From positions 62,001 through 126,000 of the forward strand of contig CAKRTC010000002.1 of assembly GCA_934402055.1 (NCBI GenBank): DNA of 64,000 nucleotides, read 5' to 3'. Each line of letters starts with the position of its first letter. The first letter of the stretch is position 1. This DNA comes from an uncultured Lachnospiraceae bacterium (GTDB lineage Bacteria; Bacillota; Clostridia; Lachnospirales; Lachnospiraceae). A model generated the notes under the pieces. It saw only the letters and a list, made by a program, of their open reading frames with translations, was not told where the DNA came from and made no database searches. Positions 17,885 through 27,308 of this stretch are shown here, piece after piece. Both the position numbers and the translations under genes were made by a program.

Positions 17885-18742
17885 TTATGCCTTATTTTCA
17901 GTAAATACTTCTATTTCGTCAGAATGTGACGGCACTCTCGATTCCTCCGGCGGAAGCTGCATATAATCTCCGTAAACCTCACTCAAGACCTCATGATATG
18001 CCTTAGGCACCATCATTGAATGAGACTCAAATTCAAGCTCAGTGACTTCGGATATCCATTCTCTTTTAACTGTCACATAGAGATAATCGGGCTGATAATT
18101 CGAATAATACAGTCTCTTTGTTTCTTTTGAATTACAGCTTAGCGATAGGCGCTCCTGCCTGCGGAAAATGTCCTTCATATCCATGGTCCTGCCTATAGCG
18201 GCAAGCACTGCGACCTTAACTCTGTCAAGTCCCTTGTATTTTCCGAGATCCAGCCTGTATCTCTTGGACATCGCGAAACCGTAGAGCATCTTCTGCTTAA
18301 ATCTTGTCAGCTTATCACTGAAGGAGTTATCCGGTATATTATCCAATATAAATATATCTACCCAGAGATGATTAAGCTTTCCTCCGTAATAATCCATTTC
18401 CTCAGATCCTGCATGTCTCTTGGAATTAAGGAAAATAATGCGCGGTGTGAAGTCATAGAAGCTGTCGCCGTCTCCGAGTTCGTCCGGCATGACAAGCTCC
18501 ATTCCTTCCTTAAGCTCTCTGACTGTTGCCGCTCTGAACTGCTCAAAGTTATCCCTTGTCATGGCAATATCTATATCATCATCCCAGGGGATAAAGCCCT
18601 TATGCCTTACTGCTCCTATGAGAGTTCCGGAATCCAGCATGTATACTATATTGTGTGCTCTGCAGATCCTGTCTATCTCAAGCAGTATATCAAGGCTCGC
18701 CTGCTGTGCTTCTATCAGCTTTTGTTTGTTATACTTTTCCAT
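17885..18742 (-). CDS. LicD-family phosphotransferase
   Basis: The 285-residue protein has the LicD/fukutin nucleotidyltransferase-fold signature: LDSGTLIGAVRHKGFIPWD followed by DDDIDIAMTRDNF (about residues 36-70). Family members move phosphocholine or other phospho-alcohol groups from a CDP donor to cell-surface sugars. No licA, licB or licC gene is in the locus, so the donor and acceptor are unknown. A role in substituting the glycan made by this locus is inferred from position between rfbH and the GtrB-like gene. Confidence 0.88.
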   Translation of the reverse strand: MEKYNKQKLIEAQQASLDILLEIDRICRAHNIVYMLDSGTLIGAVRHKGFIPWDDDIDIAMTRDNFEQFRAATVRELKEGMELVMPDELGDGDSFYDFTPRIIFLNSKRHAGSEEMDYYGGKLNHLWVDIFILDNIPDNSFSDKLTRFKQKMLYGFAMSKRYRLDLGKYKGLDRVKVAVLAAIGRTMDMKDIFRRQERLSLSCNSKETKRLYYSNYQPDYLYVTVKREWISEVTELEFESHSMMVPKAYHEVLSEVYGDYMQLPPEESRVPSHSDEIEVFTENKA

Positions 18743-18766
18743 AAAATACGCCGATGCTGCCGTTCC

Positions 18767-20143
18767 TTACTGTTCATTCACCGCAGCCTTGATTGTCTCT
18801 GCCATATATGCCAGTCTGTCCTCTGTCATACCCGGATATACACCTACCCAGAAGGTTCTCTCTGTAATTATATCCGTATTTGTGAGATCTCCCGATACAC
18901 GGTAAGATACTCCGTCATTTCTGATTCCGTCAAAGCAAGGATGCTTGATAAGATTGCCCGCAAAGAGCAGTCTGGTCTGTATTCCGTGATCCTCTATGTA
19001 TCTGACAGCCTTGTTTCTGTCGATACCCTCGGCAAGAGTCATACAGAAGCCGAACCAGCTCGGATCGGAATCTGCTTCAGCCTCAGGCAGCAATATCCTG
19101 TCACTGACATCCTCGAGTGCCTTGTGCAGGGAATTCCAGTTGTGCTTTCTCTTCTCGACGAAATCCGGAAGCTTTTCAAGCTGAGCACAGCCTACGGCAG
19201 ACTGCATATCGGTAATGCCCAGATTATATCCGAAGGTAGAATATACATACTTGTGATCATAGCCCTTGGGAAGCTCGCCGAACTGACCGTCGAAGCGGTG
19301 TCCGCAGCGGTTGTCCTGGCCGGATTTGCATACACAGTCTCTGCCCCAGTCTCTTACACTTAAGAGAAGCTTCTGCAGCATGGGATCCGAGGTGTATACC
19401 GCACCGCCTTCTCCCATGGTCATATGATGCGGCGGATAGAATGAAGAAGTGCCTATATCTCCGACTGCTCCTGTCATCTTCCACTCTCCGTCCAGCTTAT
19501 AACGGCTTCCGAGAGCATCACAGTTGTCCTCAATAAGCCAGAGCCCGTGCTTTTTGCAGAAATCCCTTACCGCCTTAAGGTTGAACGGATTTCCGAGAGT
19601 ATGTGCCGCCATGACCGCCTTTGTCTTATCTGACAGCGCAGCCTCAAGTCTGCTCTCGTCTATATTGTACTCCGGAAGCTTAACATCTACGAAAACCGGA
19701 ACAGCTCCGAAATTCAGCATAGGTGTAACGGTTGTCGGAAATCCTGCCGATACCGTGATGACCTCATCACCTCTCTTAATAGCTCTGTCTCCCAGCTGAT
19801 GTGCCGTAAGTGCCATAAAGGCAAGCAGATTGGAGGAAGATCCGGAGTTTGTTACATCCGCATACGGAACTCCTATATACTTTGCAAGTCCGGCCTCGAA
19901 CTCATTGGTATATCTGCCCATGGTGAGCCAGAATTCCAATGCACTGTCGGTAAGATTCATCATCTCTCTGCGGTCATAGACTCTTGCCGCATAGGGAATG
20001 CGATCTCCCTTATGATACTCTTTATTTTTGTCGGTATTGTGATAAAGGTCGCAATATGTTCCGACCAGTTCAACTATTTTCTTATGTGCCTCGGCTTCGT
20101 CTAAGCCTTTAAAAAATTCACTGTATTCCATATTCTCTCTCAT
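18767..20143 (-). CDS. rfbH: CDP-6-deoxy-D-xylo-4-hexulose-3-dehydrase (E1)
   Basis: The 458-residue enzyme uses pyridoxamine phosphate and a [2Fe-2S] cluster to remove the 3-hydroxyl of CDP-6-deoxy-4-ketoglucose, on the route to 3,6-dideoxyhexoses. It resembles DegT aminotransferases, but the PLP lysine is replaced by His, as in SSFYPPHHMTMGEGGA (about residue 240). The cluster cysteines are visible in RDCVCKSGQDNRCGHRF. E1 normally needs the reductase E3 (AscD/DdhD), which is not in this window. The ATG overlaps the rfbG stop as ATGA, so translation is probably coupled; a second ATG lies 12 nt in. Confidence 0.94.
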   Translation of the reverse strand: MRENMEYSEFFKGLDEAEAHKKIVELVGTYCDLYHNTDKNKEYHKGDRIPYAARVYDRREMMNLTDSALEFWLTMGRYTNEFEAGLAKYIGVPYADVTNSGSSSNLLAFMALTAHQLGDRAIKRGDEVITVSAGFPTTVTPMLNFGAVPVFVDVKLPEYNIDESRLEAALSDKTKAVMAAHTLGNPFNLKAVRDFCKKHGLWLIEDNCDALGSRYKLDGEWKMTGAVGDIGTSSFYPPHHMTMGEGGAVYTSDPMLQKLLLSVRDWGRDCVCKSGQDNRCGHRFDGQFGELPKGYDHKYVYSTFGYNLGITDMQSAVGCAQLEKLPDFVEKRKHNWNSLHKALEDVSDRILLPEAEADSDPSWFGFCMTLAEGIDRNKAVRYIEDHGIQTRLLFAGNLIKHPCFDGIRNDGVSYRVSGDLTNTDIITERTFWVGVYPGMTEDRLAYMAETIKAAVNEQ

Positions 20144-21279
20144 TGCTTGGCATATTCGCTTATCTGTGCTATCAGTTCCTCATTGGCCTCTATATTGCTT
20201 CTCTGCCATGCCTTGGTCCAATCGCAGACCGCTCTTACCGCTCGGTCTATGTGCCATATAGGTTCCCATTTGAAGCAGCTCTTTATCTTGCTGTTATCAA
20301 GCAGCAAGAGTCCGGCCTCGTGAGGTCCGTTGTCACCGTTCGGTGTGCTTATCTGCATGTTGTTGCCATACTCATATGCAAATATCTTGCAGAGCTTGCC
20401 TGTGGTCACGCAGTCCTCCTCGTCCGGTCCGACATTGTACCAACCCGCATACTCGGGATCTAACGCCTGCTCCATTGCTATGGTCAGGTACACGAAAAGA
20501 GGTTCAAAGGCATGCTGATACGGTCTGATGCTGCCCGGATTACGCAATACCATCTCGGTACCGTTGACCGCCGCCTTGACGCAGTCAGGTATGATGCGGT
20601 CAAGACTGAAATCTCCTCCGCCTATGACATTGCCGGCACGTGCCGTAGATACTGCCACGCCCTGTGCCTTAAGAAATGAGGCCGCATAGCTGTGTGTAAT
20701 AAGCTCGGAGCATGACTTTGAGTTGGCATACGGATCGAATCCGTCAAGCTTGTCCTCTTCCTTATATCCGTAGCCGGGCTTCTCCTCATTATAATAAACC
20801 TTGTCTGTAGTTACATTGACAAAGGATATACATCCGGGCTTTCTGCGTATGCACTCCAGGATATTGACGGTACCCATGGCATTTATCTCATAAGTCTCTC
20901 TCGGTATGCGATAGCTCTCCCTTACCAGAGGCTGTGCCGCCATATGTATGACTATCTCCGGATCTATACGGTCATAATACTCCCAGAGTCTGTCCATATC
21001 GCGTATGTCAGCTATACGACTCTCAACTATGCCGCTTCCCAGTTTTTCTGTGCCGCCGAGTTTTATGTTAAGCTCGGTCTCTGTCCTGCTCGACATTCCG
21101 TCTCCGTAGATAATGTCAAAGAGGCAGGGATCGGTACTCGGCTTAAGTGCATAGCCGTAGACCTCGGCACCCATCATACCGAGTATGACGCTTAAATAAC
21201 TGCCCTTAAAGCCTGTATGTCCTGTGATCAGTACGCGTTTACCCTTATAAAATTCAGCTAACTTCTTAAAATCAGTCAT
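20140..21279 (-). CDS. rfbG: CDP-glucose 4,6-dehydratase
   Basis: The 379-residue short-chain dehydrogenase converts CDP-glucose to CDP-4-keto-6-deoxyglucose. It shows the NAD-binding glycine motif GHTGFKGSYL (about residue 20), VNVTTDKVYYNEE, the catalytic YANSKSCSE (YxxxK) near 190 and the family-typical IRPYQHAFEPLFVYL in the substrate domain. Length is normal. It lies between rfbF (1 bp away) and rfbH (4 bp overlap), giving the standard F-G-H order of 3,6-dideoxyhexose pathways. Confidence 0.95.
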   Translation of the reverse strand: MTDFKKLAEFYKGKRVLITGHTGFKGSYLSVILGMMGAEVYGYALKPSTDPCLFDIIYGDGMSSRTETELNIKLGGTEKLGSGIVESRIADIRDMDRLWEYYDRIDPEIVIHMAAQPLVRESYRIPRETYEINAMGTVNILECIRRKPGCISFVNVTTDKVYYNEEKPGYGYKEEDKLDGFDPYANSKSCSELITHSYAASFLKAQGVAVSTARAGNVIGGGDFSLDRIIPDCVKAAVNGTEMVLRNPGSIRPYQHAFEPLFVYLTIAMEQALDPEYAGWYNVGPDEEDCVTTGKLCKIFAYEYGNNMQISTPNGDNGPHEAGLLLLDNSKIKSCFKWEPIWHIDRAVRAVCDWTKAWQRSNIEANEELIAQISEYAKQ

Positions 21280-21280
21280 A

Positions 21281-22051
21281 TTACCACTTCTTCCACGGTG
21301 CCTTGCCCGAGGCCCAAAGCTCCTCTAATTTGTTTTTCTCCCGCTGTGTATCCATACACTGCCAGAAACCTCCGTGATTAAAGCCCATGAGCTGACCCTC
21401 ACTGCTCAATCTTCCAAGCGGTCCCTTCTCCAATATCGTCTCATCCGAATCCAGATAATCAAATATCTCCTTGTTGAATACCATATATCCGCCGTTTATC
21501 AGAGAGGCGTCACGCTCTTCCTTTTCTCTGAATGCGGTTATCATACCGTTTTCTTCTACTTCAAGCACACCCTTCATCTCGGAGATATTCACCATGGTGA
21601 TAGTGGCTGTCTTGCCGTGTGATTTGTGGAACTTGAGCAAAGCATTGAGATCCACATCACATACACCGTCACCGTAGGTCATCATAAAGCTCTCGTCTCC
21701 GATATATTTCTGTACGCGCTTTATCCTGCCTCCGGTCATGGTATTGAGTCCGGTATCTATAACACTAACCTTCCAATTCTCGGAATTATTGTTGTGTATA
21801 GTCATGGAATTGGAAGACAGATCGAAGGTCACATCGGAGTTATGCAGAAAATAATCAGAGAAATACTCCTTGATAACATACTGCTTATAGCCCGCACAGA
21901 TTATGAATTCGTTGAAGCCGAAGGTAGAGTAATACTTCATGATATGCCAGAGTATAGGGCGTTCTCCTATCTCTATCATAGGCTTTGGTCTCAAATGACT
22001 CTCCTCACTGATACGTGTACCGAGTCCCCCGGCTAAAATAACAACTTTCAT
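21281..22051 (-). CDS. rfbF: Glucose-1-phosphate cytidylyltransferase
   Basis: The 256-residue enzyme joins CTP and glucose 1-phosphate to give CDP-glucose, the first step of the CDP-dideoxyhexose route. It begins MKVVILAGGLGTRISEE, the nucleotidyltransferase signature, followed by RPKPMIEIGERPILWH. TYGDGVCDVDL supplies the metal-binding aspartate and VVxNKEIF-like and GFWQCMDTQREK motifs are as in the family. The ATG at 22051 is set by an AGGAGG-like site 6 nt upstream; the longer upstream reading frame is not needed. Confidence 0.95.
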   Translation of the reverse strand: MKVVILAGGLGTRISEESHLRPKPMIEIGERPILWHIMKYYSTFGFNEFIICAGYKQYVIKEYFSDYFLHNSDVTFDLSSNSMTIHNNNSENWKVSVIDTGLNTMTGGRIKRVQKYIGDESFMMTYGDGVCDVDLNALLKFHKSHGKTATITMVNISEMKGVLEVEENGMITAFREKEERDASLINGGYMVFNKEIFDYLDSDETILEKGPLGRLSSEGQLMGFNHGGFWQCMDTQREKNKLEELWASGKAPWKKW

Positions 22052-22082
22052 ATATTCCTCCGCTTGTCTTTGACACAAAACG

Positions 22083-23534
22083 TCATTGATCTTCTGTAGT
22101 GTTATCCGCAATCTGCGGTTTTGAAAAGACATTGAGCTTATTGTCTTTAAGTATCTCTATTGCAGAGATAAGCTCTGCCGGATCCTTATGCCACTCCATA
22201 GTTGCGGCAAGTTCCTCCGGCTCGTATTCCTCATAATTAACTATGGTCTCAGTCATCTGTCTGTAGTTGGCTTTTCTGTATTTAGCGATACGAAGCTCAC
22301 GATAATCAGTATAGCAGTTTCCGACAACAATTAAAACCGTTATGCTAATGGCTGCCGCCCCGGCTATCATTCTTCTTCTCTCATCCGTGCGTCTGTAGCT
22401 TCTGCGCATTTTCCCGAACATTGAGAAAACAAGTATCATTCCAAGTATACCTATCATAAACTGTGCACCGTATCTTGAGCTTAAGGCATAGTCTTCTCTT
22501 AAGAATATCCATCTTGCCATAGTCACCAGTACATGATTCGCCCCGCCCGATACGATAAGCAACAGCGGAAATACCGTCTTCTCAAGCATGTCATTGGCAA
22601 AATATAAGATAAGTGCAAACAAATATCCCAGTATAACTACACATCCTATCGCAAGAACAAGCTTACTCGGCATTGCCGCACCGCCCGGCACTATCGAATC
22701 AACTACTTCCTTTCCTATCGCTGCTCCCGCGAAGGATTTTATAAGGAATTTCGGAATAAACTTCGGCTCTTCAATAATTATCTTGAACAGGCTTTGATCT
22801 GTAGCTCCGGCATGCTCCCATACGGCAAAATGTCTGCTGAGCATATACAAAAACAAAGAAAGAGCGGCACTCATTAATACCAGTCTGTATATCCCAAGCT
22901 CTCTTTTTCCGGCCATACTGTTTGCGCCTCCGAGCAGTAAACCCATGGCACAGACCAGTATAAGCGTACATGCAAACGAAACTATATACTCACCGGCAAA
23001 GAGCAGCATTATAAGAGGCAGCACGCATAAGGCGAATTCCTCTCTGGTATCGGATTCGCCTGTCCATACAAGATCTATCAGCCTATACCCTATAATGAAC
23101 AGCCCAAAGGAAACAAGATGCGGCCATGAGGTCCCGTTAAGCAGTATTTCCCACTTGTTGAGTGAAAATAGCACTATATAAAACGCAAGCTGCCACTTAA
23201 AACTTATATTCATCTTGTACATATAGCCTGCACTGCCAAATGCAATTAAAATCAGTCCTATAAGCCCGAGAACTCTGTCAAAAGTGACGCTATAGTCAAA
23301 CGACAATACATTTACAAGTCTTGCAAGAAAGGTCATAGGGATACGTGTAAGTATATCCGGCACCAGCAGCTTCGATATATCGGAAACATCCGGAAGGTAT
23401 TCATTGATCAACCTTATATAATCCGAATACACTACATCCACGGATGCCGCATAGATATATAATGCGGTGAAAATTATACCTAATACAGGCAGAATTATAT
23501 ATTTTATCCTGTGATAAGCTTCCCTCGATCTCAT
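22083..23534 (-). CDS. Polytopic membrane protein, GT-C-like (unassigned)
   Basis: The 483-residue protein is mostly hydrophobic with about 10-11 predicted transmembrane segments and a charged C-terminal tail of about 60 residues. The first external loop after TM1 contains Asp residues (ASVDVVYSDYIRLINEYLPD), where GT-C glycosyltransferases keep their catalytic acid. GT-C enzymes use polyprenyl-phosphate sugars outside the membrane. That assignment is inferred from topology and neighbours; no named family was recognised. It could instead be a polymerase-like or scaffolding membrane protein. Its start overlaps the previous stop by 4 bp. Confidence 0.6.
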   Translation of the reverse strand: MRSREAYHRIKYIILPVLGIIFTALYIYAASVDVVYSDYIRLINEYLPDVSDISKLLVPDILTRIPMTFLARLVNVLSFDYSVTFDRVLGLIGLILIAFGSAGYMYKMNISFKWQLAFYIVLFSLNKWEILLNGTSWPHLVSFGLFIIGYRLIDLVWTGESDTREEFALCVLPLIMLLFAGEYIVSFACTLILVCAMGLLLGGANSMAGKRELGIYRLVLMSAALSLFLYMLSRHFAVWEHAGATDQSLFKIIIEEPKFIPKFLIKSFAGAAIGKEVVDSIVPGGAAMPSKLVLAIGCVVILGYLFALILYFANDMLEKTVFPLLLIVSGGANHVLVTMARWIFLREDYALSSRYGAQFMIGILGMILVFSMFGKMRRSYRRTDERRRMIAGAAAISITVLIVVGNCYTDYRELRIAKYRKANYRQMTETIVNYEEYEPEELAATMEWHKDPAELISAIEILKDNKLNVFSKPQIADNTTEDQ

Positions 23535-25180
23535 TGTGCTGCTTTAACTTCCTCTGTAATGTCAAGATAGGCATGTTCTTCAGGCAGCTCTTTGATAACA
23601 AGGGCCCTGCCTTCCTTAACAGCCTCGGTGTCTATATTTCTTTTATCGTCGGCAAATATCACTTTTGTTCCCTCTGCCTTCTTGTCCTTGTCAAAGGTCT
23701 TAAAGAAGGTGTCGGCATAAAACTCACTCATGCCATAGCTGTTTTCAAGTATGTATATATCCTTGCCGAGTATATTGTCCATACCGTATTTTTCAACTGT
23801 CTGTTCCGCAAGAGAGTTCATCCTGAGCTGATCCTGCCAGAAATAAATGTTGATAAAATATCCTCTGTAGAAAATATTGAGGTATATCGTTATGACTGCA
23901 TAGACTGCGAACAGTGAAAGTGCAGCTGTCCTTAACACTCTCTGTCTGTCTTCTCCGATAAAGCCTATCATATATGCCGCATACAACAATGCTGCCGTAA
24001 ATGACACATATATCCATCTCATCTCAAGTCTGATGGTCACAGATGAGCATCCTATGCAAAGCGCTATAAAGCCGCCAAACAGCATAGCTGCACTCACGGC
24101 CTCAAACAGGACTTTTCTGTCCTTTCTCCTTATAAGCTCCGCAATATATATCAGCACCACGCAGCCTATCACAGCACAGCCTGCTATAACAGTCTTCTGT
24201 ATATACGCCGGACTCATCTCCCATGGAAGTCCGTTCAGATACTCCGGTCCCGCATTTATACCGAAAATGTATTTGATCTGATCCTTGCAGAAATTTATGG
24301 TCTGCATGAGTCCGAAGGTGTCCGTAACCTCGGTTCCTCCGGTTCCCGCAGGCATAGCCTTGCCTATGGTAAACATACGTATGATCACGATCAGTACAAG
24401 TTCTGCGGCCGGTGTTATCCATGCTGCGATATTTCTTATTCCGAACCGCGATCTTATTTTTCTTGTATCACTCTTGCTATTATTGACGATTCCGTCAGTC
24501 TCTCCCGAAACCGCATTTATTATAGTTTTGTTTGCTTCGCTTCCGTATGCAGATAAGCTTTCACTATTTACTCCCGGCTTAGCTCCGATAGCTCTAAGTA
24601 TAAGCACGAGATAAAAAAGAGGAAAAAGACTTAAGTATCTCTCATGTGTAAAGACGAGAAGAAAAAAAACCATGAGCGCCGGATAATATCCCTTGCCCTC
24701 CTTCATATATCTGTACAGGAGCCAAAGTATGGCTATGGCAAAGCCGAGTGCCATAGTCTCCATAAGCCCTAGTGCCTGCCCTATCTGATAGTAAGCAAAC
24801 CTTGATGCAAGATACGCCGCTCCGACAAAAAAAGCTGTGATACGGCTGCGTGAAAGCTTTGCCGACATGTGGTAAAGCATTACCGCAACTATAAGATTGA
24901 CAACTATGTTAAATCCTACAAATCTGTTGATGTGATTGCCGACAATAAACATCTGAAGATACGCCGCAAACCAGTATACGGGTCTGAATCTCGTTGATGT
25001 GCCTACCGGAAACACAAATTCCTTAAGGCTCTGCTCTCCGTAGCAGGACCACATATAGAGATCATCCATATACAGACCCTTTATCACTATGTCCCGGTTT
25101 ACCCAAAAGCCGAATACCGCAAGCAGTATCAGCAAAAGCATATCAAAAAATATTTTGTTTTTATTTTTTGTATCAGTCAT
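23531..25180 (-). CDS. Polytopic membrane protein, probable GT-C glycosyltransferase
   Basis: The 549-residue protein has about 11-12 transmembrane segments and a soluble C-terminal domain of about 90 residues. The loop after TM1 reads KGLYMDDLYMWSCYG (about residues 34-48), with an acidic DD pair as in GT-C enzymes and protein-mannosyltransferase-like proteins. TSTRFRPVYWF follows, a pattern common in this superfamily. A large hydrophilic cytoplasmic loop lies near 215-255. It probably transfers a lipid-linked sugar to a glycan outside the cell. It sits between two similar membrane genes. Confidence 0.65.
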   Translation of the reverse strand: MTDTKNKNKIFFDMLLLILLAVFGFWVNRDIVIKGLYMDDLYMWSCYGEQSLKEFVFPVGTSTRFRPVYWFAAYLQMFIVGNHINRFVGFNIVVNLIVAVMLYHMSAKLSRSRITAFFVGAAYLASRFAYYQIGQALGLMETMALGFAIAILWLLYRYMKEGKGYYPALMVFFLLVFTHERYLSLFPLFYLVLILRAIGAKPGVNSESLSAYGSEANKTIINAVSGETDGIVNNSKSDTRKIRSRFGIRNIAAWITPAAELVLIVIIRMFTIGKAMPAGTGGTEVTDTFGLMQTINFCKDQIKYIFGINAGPEYLNGLPWEMSPAYIQKTVIAGCAVIGCVVLIYIAELIRRKDRKVLFEAVSAAMLFGGFIALCIGCSSVTIRLEMRWIYVSFTAALLYAAYMIGFIGEDRQRVLRTAALSLFAVYAVITIYLNIFYRGYFINIYFWQDQLRMNSLAEQTVEKYGMDNILGKDIYILENSYGMSEFYADTFFKTFDKDKKAEGTKVIFADDKRNIDTEAVKEGRALVIKELPEEHAYLDITEEVKAAQ

Positions 25181-25193
25181 TAAATCGTCTCCG

Positions 25194-27308
25194 TCAGCTT
25201 ATGCTTCTGAACCATTTCATCTGTGCGTCAGTGCGCTCGGATCTTTCCACTCCCATATAATCCTCCCAGCTCACAGCTGCTCTCTCCTTGTCTATCTCGG
25301 CAACTATACGATTTGAGCTTCCTTCAGTCAGGTAAATGTTACTGAAGCAACCATCCTCAAGCAGGTAGCCAAACAATACACCGGCTCTGTCCCTGCGAGG
25401 ATCCGTCTTATCACACAGGAAATCCAGATCCGCATAGATATAGTCTATGTCTGCAAAGCTTAAGTACTCCTTGAAGATATCAAGCTTGGTATCGGTAAGA
25501 AATACATTGCCTCCGCTGCCGTCTATATCCACCCAGCTCTCCACTCTTCCGTTAAGTCTGTAGCAGTCAGGCTCATATGCAAATGCCACTACTCTCGAAT
25601 CATCACTCCATAATGGCGGATAATCATATTCTGCCGAATGAACATAATAGCCTCTATTGATGAAATCGACTTTAGTGAAGCCTATGGGTCCGCACCAGCC
25701 TGTAAATGCCGTAAAGTATATCATTACAGCAGACATAAGCAGTATTGCCGCACGGTAATTAAGTGAAAATACACGTCTTCTTATCAATGCCGGAAGCAGA
25801 CTCTCATAAGCAGTTCCTATGGCATATATGCCGACTCCTAAGATCACACTTAAGGCATAGCACAGCATGAAATAATTTCCGTCGACCTGATAGATGAAAT
25901 ACAGGGCAATTATCGATATGAAAGCTGCCGCAAGCCATATGGTCTTAAGATAGTCATATGCGCTGTCCGAAACCGCAGCTCCCTCATTCTTAACAGCCTT
26001 GAGAGCCTTAAGCTCTTTTGCCCTTTCTGCTGTCTTATGTGCGTAAAATACGATCACGATAAGCATAAGTATAAATACAAGTCCGCTCCAGCACATGAAT
26101 ACATGACTCATATCATCTCCGGTCGGACATATTATGAGTCTGAACAGCCTCCTTACAAGCTGTATGATCTTATCCTTAAGCATAAGTCCGTCCGAGCCGT
26201 CCGTAAGACTCATGTTTCTGAAAGGATAATTAAGGCTGAAGCCCAGTTTCTCAAAGACCTCACCGAATACTCCGGTTATCGGATATCCGGTGATAAGATA
26301 TGTCCTCATGGTGATAACAGCCGTAAATATGCATGCCGGAACAAGTATCCTCAGCCCCTTTAGATTTATCCTGATGCCCACCTTCCTTACAAGAAGATAT
26401 ATAAGACTCACAATTCCGATAAAGGAGGAGAAGATAAAGGCTGTCTGTTTAAACGAAAGACTCAGTATCAAAGCTCCGACGCCGATGCCTGTAAGTGCCG
26501 CATTATTTACAGCACCTTCTTTTACCTGCTCTTCATTTTCCGCAATATAACGCAGAACGCAATATATAAATACCAGCTGGCACAAAAGTGTAATAAGATC
26601 GCTCTTGGCGCTTATTGCCATATTGGTGATACCGGGAATGAGTGCAATAAACATTGCCGCAAGGCATTCCGCACGATCTGAGGCATATACCGTTTTTACA
26701 CATTCCCCGGATATTAATATGACTGCTATAAGCATCCATATATTTACGCAAAGTATGTTGCCGTAGGTATCCCCGAAATACATAGGCAGTGTCAAAAGCT
26801 CAAAGCCCTTGGGATAGACATAGACATTATTGACAAGTCCTGTGTTGGTAAAGAAGCCTTTTATCCCCTCACCGCTTGTAAGCAGCACATCAGAACGCAG
26901 TCCGTATCTTATCGAATCATAATCTATGCAGATATTGATCCTGCAAAGCTGTATCAGCAAGACCGTAAGTATTATCGCAGTACATATGGTATTTTCGCGC
27001 TTCATATATACATCGGCTTTGTTCCTTAAATATACTATCGGCGCAAAAAATGCCCTCGGAGACATTTGCAGCAGCAGCGACAATACGGCACATATAAGGA
27101 TCAGATAAGCTCCCGATATCAAAAAAGGAAGCAGGATCCTGTGAATATAAATAAAAAACAGGAATATTGCTCCCCATATACAGCTTAATGCCGACCTCTT
27201 TTTTAAGCATACTGCAGATGCCAAAAAAGCCCCCAGCATAAGTGCTATCTCATACTGCATGGCAACATTGTGATCTGCAGTTAATACCTCAATCAGTGTC
27301 TGTGTCAT
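25194..27308 (-). CDS. Large polytopic membrane protein, GT-C-like
   Basis: The 704-residue protein has about 13-14 transmembrane segments and a soluble C-terminal domain of about 140 residues. The long external loop following the fourth or fifth helix starts with NICIDYDSIRYGLRSDVLL (about residues 127-145) and ends VYVYPKGFELLTLP, a pattern of a substrate-binding extracellular loop with acidic residues. A GT-C glycosyltransferase role is inferred, with donor Und-P-sugar from the GtrB-like protein. Its ATG overlaps the preceding GT2 gene by 20 bp, so the two are in one operon. Confidence 0.62.
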   Translation of the reverse strand: MTQTLIEVLTADHNVAMQYEIALMLGAFLASAVCLKKRSALSCIWGAIFLFFIYIHRILLPFLISGAYLILICAVLSLLLQMSPRAFFAPIVYLRNKADVYMKRENTICTAIILTVLLIQLCRINICIDYDSIRYGLRSDVLLTSGEGIKGFFTNTGLVNNVYVYPKGFELLTLPMYFGDTYGNILCVNIWMLIAVILISGECVKTVYASDRAECLAAMFIALIPGITNMAISAKSDLITLLCQLVFIYCVLRYIAENEEQVKEGAVNNAALTGIGVGALILSLSFKQTAFIFSSFIGIVSLIYLLVRKVGIRINLKGLRILVPACIFTAVITMRTYLITGYPITGVFGEVFEKLGFSLNYPFRNMSLTDGSDGLMLKDKIIQLVRRLFRLIICPTGDDMSHVFMCWSGLVFILMLIVIVFYAHKTAERAKELKALKAVKNEGAAVSDSAYDYLKTIWLAAAFISIIALYFIYQVDGNYFMLCYALSVILGVGIYAIGTAYESLLPALIRRRVFSLNYRAAILLMSAVMIYFTAFTGWCGPIGFTKVDFINRGYYVHSAEYDYPPLWSDDSRVVAFAYEPDCYRLNGRVESWVDIDGSGGNVFLTDTKLDIFKEYLSFADIDYIYADLDFLCDKTDPRRDRAGVLFGYLLEDGCFSNIYLTEGSSNRIVAEIDKERAAVSWEDYMGVERSERTDAQMKWFRSIS

